A stretch of DNA of 64,000 bases from Flectonema sp. DT1601. Lineage: Eukaryota > Euglenozoa > Diplonemea > Diplonemida > Diplonemidae. The stretch lies in NCBI GenBank assembly GCA_964019425.1, contig OZ025795.1, positions 1,120,001 to 1,184,000 of the forward strand. The letters are read 5' to 3'. The notes under the pieces were generated by a model, which did no database searches, was not told where the DNA came from, and saw nothing but the letters and a program-made list of their open reading frames with translations. The translations under genes and the position numbers were made by a program. Positions 58,921 to 64,000 of the stretch are shown piece after piece; position 1 is the stretch's first letter; each line of letters starts with the position of its first letter.

Positions 58921-60637
58921 CCCTTTAAGCCCTGAAGGCCACTATAGTGGCCTTTCGCGTTTTTTTTTTTTTGACAAAGGGGAAAAATGTACCTTGTGAG
59001 TACAAGGGTGGAGCCAGAGCTGCCCAAAAACGACAAATTTTATGTGGGATCGTGCTGCAAAAATCACCAGCTTTTTCTGAGAAAAAGTTCATTTTTTTTT
59101 TTCTGCACTGGGAACAGTCTTAGCCAGGTTGCCCATGACTATCCCATGTTTTCAGCCAAAAATTAAAATCCCTAAAACTATTTCCATCGAAAATGATTCA
59201 GTAGGGTCACCTATCCCAGATTCGGGTGCTCCTGAGTCTTCTTCGAGCGATGAAAAGAGTACAATAGAGCCAAGCATTTCCCCTCTGAAATGGAGCAAGA
59301 AAATCACCAAGGTAAGACGACACACGTTTCGGCGGTCCTTGCAGGACATGTCAGACCTGAAATTGATGAAGGAACTGCAGAAATTTGAACTTGTGTTCAC
59401 CCCAAAGGTGATGAGATGATTTCGCACTGCAGCAACAACTAGGCACTCAATCTTAACGTAGCTGAACTCAAACTCTCTTTAGGACTCAATATCCTCGTGG
59501 GTCTCTGTGATAAGCCAAATATCTCAGATTACAGGAACGGTACATCAGACCCAGCGTACACACCCCACTTCGCTTCCTGAGATCGGTTCCTCTAAATTCG
59601 AACCAATCTAAAGTTTTACACTGTCACCAACCCCGTACCTACTGACAAGCTCTACAAAATCCGCAGCTTTTGGGAAACAATAGTTCCCAAATGGTCCGAG
59701 ATTAATAAGGCGGAGGCGCAGGGACGGGTGGAGAAGTTCTCTGCCTCGTACTTTCAGTCCTAGCACAATGTGCATCACATAAATTCAGGGACAATCCAAA
59801 AGAAGTACATATCTTCAGCACATTGCCTCTCGAGGAGAATTATGAGACAGCCACGTGATGGACTAAAATAAGGAAATCTATCAAAAAGTGACTATCGACT
59901 TACTGGTACAGATCCATCAGTACAACAAACTGATGGGTGGTGTTGACCTCGTAGACGGTATCAGGGGGAAGGCAAGAAGAACTCTGATGACAAAACGCTG
60001 GACCCTGAAAGTCTTTCACTACTTGTTAGAGATTTCTATCTTCAATGTTTTCACCCTCCAAAAGAAGTCTGAAAAAGACGTCGGGACATATGCTCAGTTC
60101 AAAAAGAGGCTATGTTCTCAACTTATTGTTCACGGAACACACCAAACTCACACAAAATGTCACTACCTACGAAAATTCGGTATTTTTGGGGACTGCAGTT
60201 CACGGGTTTGTTCTCAAAAAAAGTAACGTCATCGATTTCTTGTTCAAAAAGCGAGGTTTTCTTATGCATGGATCCCTGCTTCGAACAATATCACGAAAAT
60301 ATTGACAAGTATTCAGCCCCTGTTTGCAACAACCATACCTTTGCTACACACAATCATATCCCACCGAAAAACATGAAACGGAAGCACTCTACTCCTACAA
60401 CATTGCCAAAATCAAAGCGAACCCGGGGGTCCTAAGTAACAGTGTTTTTTTAGGCTGTTGTTGCATTTTCTCAAGTTATTTTGGCCCCCTTGCGGGCTGA
60501 CCTCAGTTTTTTTTCAATGCGCGGGGGGGTGTCTTTCACCCTGTAATTTTTTTGTATTTTTCCCCACACCCCTTTTCTCCTTTGTCAATTTTTTCGATTT
60601 TTCTCAAAAACAGGGTTTTTAGCCTCTTATTAGAGGG
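58921..60637 (+). mobile_element. piggyBac-type DNA transposon relic
   Basis: TTAA flanks both sides (58917-58920 and 60638-60641) and the termini start CCCTTTAAGCC and, inverted, CCCTCTAATAAG, as in piggyBac elements. Joining the flanks gives TTTTTTAAAGAAAAAA, a normal satellite sequence (compare 27005-27030 or 27270-27290). Each end has a palindrome: AAGGCCAC-TATA-GTGGCCTT (58935-58954) and CCTCT-TATT-AGAGG (60623-60636). At 1.7 kb it is shorter than an autonomous element and its transposase is broken. Confidence 0.85.
59129..60435 (+). pseudogene. Degenerate piggyBac transposase
   Basis: Recognisable pieces, in order: an acidic/basic N-terminal frame at 59129-59419 with no clear domain; TDKLYKIRSFWETIVPK near 59640-59695, matching the family motif KLYKIRPF; then YNKLMGGVDLVD (about 59921-59956), KRWTLKVFHYLLEISIFN following it, and a Cys-rich end with CMDPCFEQYH (about 60270-60299), as in the C-terminal zinc-binding region. 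The KIRSFW and YNKLMGGVD motifs are only ~260 bp apart, far less than usual, so most of the catalytic core is deleted. Frame changes and stops separate the pieces. It cannot encode a transposase. Confidence 0.82.
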
Positions 60638-60668
60638 TTAAAGAAAAAAAAAAAAAAAAAAAAAAAAA

Positions 60669-61067
60669 GCATGAATGAGAGAAATTTCTCATCGCTTTTT
60701 TTGAACAAAAGGGATAGAAGAGGGGATAGAAAACGAACATAACAATAAAATTCTAAGTGAGAAACACTTAGCAGAAACACTTAGCAGCTTTTAAGGAGCT
60801 GAAAAGCAAAAAAAAAATCTAAGTGAGAAACACTTAGTAGAAACAATTTGTAGCTAATTAAGCTGAAAATAAAAAAATAAAAAATTTCTAAGTGAGAAAT
60901 ACTTAGCAACTTTTAGAACAAATATTTCAGTAAATAACCTGTAATGATTAAACCATTACAGGTTTGATGCCAAAACTGACAAGGACTGAGTTGAATTACC
61001 AGGTGAGATTTGGACTGTTAGCTTTTGGCTAAGGCCCTCCCTGAAGAGCAAGAACAAAACTACTCAC
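60669..61067 (+). repeat. Partial family B unit, left arm of an inverted repeat
   Basis: Matches B from GCATGAATGAGAG (usual form GCGTGAATGAGAG) through the CTAAGTG hairpins, the AACCTGTAATG palindrome and the stem-loop, to ACTACTCAC. Bases 60669-61025 are repeated inverted at 61776-62132. Confidence 0.9.
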
Positions 61068-61775
61068 TTTGTGTGGGCGGTTTTTCGAAACTTTGTGTGT
61101 GGAGGTTGTGGTTTTTTAAAACTTTGTGTGTGGAGCTGGCTGGTTTTTTGTAATGTGAGGTTGTAGTTTTTTAAAACTTTGTGTGGAGCTGGCAGTTTTT
61201 CGAAACTTTGTGTGTGGAGCTGGCTGGTTTTTTAGAAACTTTGTGTGTGGAGCTGGCTGGTTTTTTGTAATGTGAGGTTGTAGTTTTTTAAAACTTTGTG
61301 TGGAGCTGGCAGTTTTTCGAAACTTTGTGTGTGGAGCTGGCTGGTTTTTTAGAAACTTTGTGTGTGGAGCTGGCTGTTTTTTAAAATCTTTGTGTGGAGC
61401 TGGCGGTTTTTTGAAACTTTGTGTGTGGAGCTGGTGGTTTTTTAGAAACTTTGTGTGGAGCTGGCTGTTTTTTAAAATCTTTGTGTGGAGCTGGCGGTTT
61501 TTTGAAACTTTGTGTGTGGAGCTGGTGGTTTTTTAGAAACTTTGTGTGGAGCTGGCTGTTTTTTAAAATCTTTGTGTGGAGCTGGCGGTTTTTTGAAACT
61601 TTGTGTGTGTAGGTTGTGGTTTTTTAAAACTTTGTGTGGAGCTGGCTGGTTTTTTAAAACTTTGTGTGTGGAGCTGGTTGTTTTTTGAAACTTTGTGTGG
61701 AGCTGGCTGTTTTTTGAAACTTTGTGTGGAGCTGGCTGTTTTTTAAAACTTTGTGTGTGGAGGTGGTGGTTTTTT
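61068..61775 (+). repeat. G/T-rich minisatellite
   Basis: About 22 units of 27-36 bp with the core TTTGTGTGTGGAGCTGGCTG followed by a T6 tract and GAAAC or AAAAC. Higher-order copies of two or three units are visible (61379-61615). Purines and pyrimidines are strand-biased: the plus strand is rich in G and T and nearly free of C outside GGCT and AACTTT. Frames are open on both strands only because of the repeat, so I call no gene. Confidence 0.9.
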
Positions 61776-62350
61776 AAAGCTAACAGTCCAAATCTCACCT
61801 GGTAATTCAACTCAGTCCTTGTCAGTTTTGGCATCAAACCTGTAATGGTTTAATCATTACAGGTTATTTACTGAAATATTTGTTCTAAAAGTTGCTAAGT
61901 ATTTCTCACTTAGAAATTTTTTATTTTTTTATTTTCAGCTTAATTAGCTACAAATTGTTTCTACTAAGTGTTTCTCACTTAGATTTTTTTTTTGCTTTTC
62001 AGCTCCTTAAAAGCTGCTAAGTGTTTCTGCTAAGTGTTTCTCACTTAGAATTTTATTGTTATGTTCGTTTTCTATCCCCTCTTCTATCCCTTTTGTTCAA
62101 AAAAAGCGATGAGAAATTTCTCTCATTCATGCTAAGATGCACTCTGAACTTTGATTTTTTGATCTGAGTGTGAGGGAATGACCTGTTAGTGCATTGGGCA
62201 TAAGCTGGGCTGCAGTTTAGATGTCTTAGGTGTTAATAAGGGGTTCCTCTTAGCATTTTTCTTTGTTCCCACCTTATGATTTTCTTGAAGAAAAAAAATA
62301 GAAGTCATAATGGTGCTTCCCTCTGGAAGGGTTGTAAGCCATGGTGTCCA
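61776..62350 (-). repeat. Partial family B unit, right arm and extension
   Basis: Beyond the inverted-repeat arm (to 62132) the B unit continues in reverse through TAAGATGCACTC, GGGCATAAGCTGGG and GAAGTCATAATGG, to CATGGTGTCCA at 62350, where it ends abruptly at CCGACAGGAGCG. Confidence 0.9.
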
Positions 62351-62443
62351 CCGACAGGAGCGCTACCAACTTCAGCGCCTCCTGCTGCTCAGTCATACCA
62401 ACAACTCCAACCGACTCCACCGAGGTTATTTGTAGTGTCAAAT
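62351..62443 (+). pseudogene. Short Pro/Gln/Ala-rich exon-like segment
   Basis: These 93 bp encode a Pro/Gln/Ala-rich peptide (PTGALPTSAPPAAQ, then QLQPTPPRLFVVSN) in one frame and end at AATGTGAGT, a good splice donor. The composition fits a disordered exon of a host gene invaded by repeats. The upstream boundary is a B junction, so the acceptor is lost or lies elsewhere. The gene is not recognised. Confidence 0.35.
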
Positions 62444-62926
62444 GTGAGTTTTGAGGAAGTTGGGAGCGGCATAGGGGCAGTGAACTTTTGATTCAGGCCC
62501 TCCACCGCACACGCGATGCGCCGGTCCAAAGTCCGGAACCTCACCACAAGCGATGGTCAGGAAGGGTGATGGGTCACTGGGCACAAGCGATGCATTTAGT
62601 AGTCAAAGTGACATGTATGGCAAACTGAACAGGTTTGACATCGCACAGCACACCAGCACCAATGGTACCATCTGGATATCACTCACTTTTTTCACTAGAA
62701 TTCACACATTTTCACACATTTTCACAGGATTTCACTCAGAAAACAGCAAAAAATTAAGTGAAAAATCGTGAATTTTCGTGTAGCAAAGTGAAAAATCGTG
62801 AACATCTCCACCCTGCCAATCGCCTCAATCCAGTCGCAAAATGAACAAAGATAATCTCAAGGGTTCTCGTCCCTTGGCTCTCCCTGCGCTAGCATCACAA
62901 GGGGGGTGACGCTAAACACCGATTTC
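62444..62926 (+). repeat. Diverged family C relative
   Basis: It opens with the C-type module (GGGAGCGGCATAGGGGCAGTGAAC, split here as GGGAGC then GGGGCAGTGAAC, followed by TTTTGATTCAGGCCC). It closes with GGTTCTCGTCCCTTGG, TCTCCCTGCGCTAGCATC and GGGTGACGCTAAACACC, also as in C. The middle differs and has TTTTCACA and AGTGAAAAATCGTGAA repeats (62690-62800). At ~480 bp it is close in size to the short B copies, which suggests a common basic unit. Confidence 0.7.
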
Positions 62927-63237
62927 GCACGCCGAAGGAAGGAAGGCAAATCCATACTCGCCAAGCAGGTGGGCGGTCATAAGAATTGCACACGGACGAA
63001 ATAGAGATCTTGCTGGGAATAATGGGAGACGTCGACCACCCTTGGTGAAGGAATTCCAGAGACATCAAGATGAAGAAGTACACCGTCCACTCAATCAAAA
63101 GAGGTGCGATCACTGTTGGAGATTATGGCATCGGAAGACGAGGCAAAGGGACAGAAATACTGATGAGCAGGCTGGTGTCGGACACAACACTCAGGTACGG
63201 TGGAAATCCAATCGATCCCTGGTTAGCCACTCAATAA
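62927..63237 (+). pseudogene. Tyrosine-recombinase-like remnant
   Basis: One frame near 63049-63234 contains KKYTVHSIKRGAIT, like the HxxR motif of tyrosine recombinases, followed about 30 residues later by DTTLRYGG, where the nucleophilic tyrosine is expected. Only the C-terminal portion is visible, and it is broken. Such enzymes occur in DIRS-type retroelements, Cryptons and others; I cannot tell which. No terminal repeats were recognised. Confidence 0.4.
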
Positions 63238-63479
63238 AAGAACTGATCCTGAAAAAGGACTACCCCAGCGCGGTGAACCTATCTAAGATTAGGATAGGGT
63301 CACATGAATTTCCTTAGTATCTGTTCTGCCAGTTGTGCGTATTACTTTAAATTCTTTATTCAGGTACTGTACAGACAGGGAAAGCAAATTACTCCATCTT
63401 TTTTATAAATACAGTATAAATATGTTCAAACAGTCTCACACCACATATTTGCTTTCGCAGTACCAAATAGTTGAATAAA
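63238..63479. other. Intergenic or 5' leader of the edge gene
   Basis: Unique sequence without repeats seen elsewhere in the window. TTTGCTTTCGCAG (to 63460) is a plausible splice acceptor 19 bp before the ATG, so the leader may be spliced. A tandem TAAATACAGTA/TAAATATG stretch near 63406 is A/T-rich, but I call no promoter element. Confidence 0.35.
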
Positions 63480-64000
63480 ATGACTGATCGCATATCGTGT
63501 ATCGATTTTTTAAGACGCTTTTTGACGTTCTGCGTCGCATGCAGCTGTCTGGCGTGTTTTGTGGGATGCATCTTCTTGATAGACACAAGTGTAAAGGATG
63601 ATGATTCCGATGCAAATGAAAGGGAGAAAGGGTTTTCTGTTATGACATACATATTTTATATGATGATAAGTATGATTTTGTTTTTAGTGGAATGGGAACC
63701 ACTTTGGATGTTTAACTACGCTCTATTCCTGCACTACTGGCCAGGGAGAGGGGTCACTCAGATCTACCTTGGGACGCTTTTGCTTCATGCTGCAACTACC
63801 ATTGATAAAAAGCACGACGGCACTATGGGCCTGGAGGCTGACAAACTCAAAACCATAATTGAGATATTTGGCTGGTGCTTTGTTGGCTGCGGAGGGATTT
63901 ACCTGCTACTTGGCTTGTGTTGTTTACGAGGCGAAGACGATGTCGCCACTCGTCTTCGAGGCGACAACAAAGAAAAGGACGAGGAAGAAAAATACAAGCA
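63480..64000 (+). CDS. Probable COPI-associated / TVP15-like membrane protein (5' part, runs off the window)
   Basis: ATG 63480 opens a frame that stays open to the window edge (173 complete codons); TAG lies in frame four codons upstream, supporting this start. Four hydrophobic segments are seen at about 13-34, 52-71, 77-103 and 125-149, with charged loops (KDDDSDANEREK at 39-50) and a strongly charged tail from 150. The segment LHYWPGRGVTQIYLGTLLL (84-102) resembles the FGRG...YIFLGTLLL core of COPI-associated/Tvp15 small Golgi membrane proteins. That family acts in Golgi vesicle traffic, where known. I infer membership from topology and this motif; another four-TM family is possible. Mixed codon use and the absence of repeats suggest a genuine host gene. 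Confidence 0.6.
   Translation, partial: MTDRISCIDFLRRFLTFCVACSCLACFVGCIFLIDTSVKDDDSDANEREKGFSVMTYIFYMMISMILFLVEWEPLWMFNYALFLHYWPGRGVTQIYLGTLLLHAATTIDKKHDGTMGLEADKLKTIIEIFGWCFVGCGGIYLLLGLCCLRGEDDVATRLRGDNKEKDEEEKYK

Larger units (their letters stand above)
60669..62132. repeat. 357 bp inverted repeat around a minisatellite
   Basis: Arms 60669-61025 and 61776-62132 are inverted copies of the same B segment, and I find no mismatch between them by eye. They share changes absent from other B copies (AAATTTCTCATCGC for AATTTCCTCCCGC), so the inverted pair arose as a unit or is kept identical by conversion. The 750 bp spacer is almost wholly G/T-rich minisatellite. Such a structure can form a long hairpin. 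Confidence 0.88.

Noticed and set aside
61300-61837. Open frames on both strands of the G/T-rich minisatellite
   Set aside because: A repeat without stops opens frames on both strands, and the peptides are simple repeats.

Overview
The window looks like nuclear DNA of a repeat-rich eukaryote, either an intron-containing protist or a lineage of small invertebrates; I cannot name the organism. The reasons are degenerate piggyBac and MULE-type transposase remnants, pol III box-like sequences, plausible GT-AG splice signals, kilobases of A/T-tract satellite, and only one convincing host gene, at the extreme right edge. Almost everything else is mobile or tandem repeat DNA, much of it nested.

Three repeat families dominate. 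Family A is a retroposon of about 7 kb: a long ORF (PD-(D/E)XK endonuclease-like N-terminus, then about 550 residues with coiled-coil character), a roughly 1.4 kb 3' UTR, a multi-kilobase satellite array of alternating ~145 bp and ~113 bp monomers, and a ~400 bp tail ending CGAAATTC. Copies: 13859-20852, 29193-36099, 36856-51449 (carrying four later insertions) and 51646-58139 (with internal insertions). 5'-truncated copies lie at 6937-8713, 26294-28550 (reverse) and 53139-53540. Family B is a 1358 bp unit, tandem at 1-13858, with partial or inverted copies at 20853-20926, 25091-26085, 37023-37530, 39895-41609, 53982-54484, 60669-61067 and 61776-62350. Family C is a 1352 bp unit, tandem at 20927-25090, with a diverged relative at 62444-62926.

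The main observation is that A, B and C, which are otherwise unlike, end in the same stem-loop: GGGC, a spacer base, a 5 bp stem, loop CAAAA, the stem partner, then GYCC. The 5 bp stem differs in all three families yet keeps pairing. The 3' ends are constant and the 5' ends ragged, with no poly(A) tail and no visible target duplication. This suggests a set of autonomous and non-autonomous retroposons sharing a 3' structure read by one reverse transcriptase, which is not encoded in this window.

DNA transposons are layered on top: a piggyBac relic in a satellite TTAA (58921-60637), two MITEs with 6 bp target duplications (21705-22473 and 49033-49804), two TA-flanked MITEs (21504-22718 and 50397-51173), two MULE transposase fragments (26086-26293 and about 36100-36855) and a tRNA-Leu-like insertion (51968-52653). 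A perfect 357 bp inverted repeat encloses a G/T-rich minisatellite at 60669-62132. The right end holds short exon-like pieces, a tyrosine-recombinase-like remnant and the start of a probable four-TM COPI-associated/TVP15-like gene (63480 to the edge).
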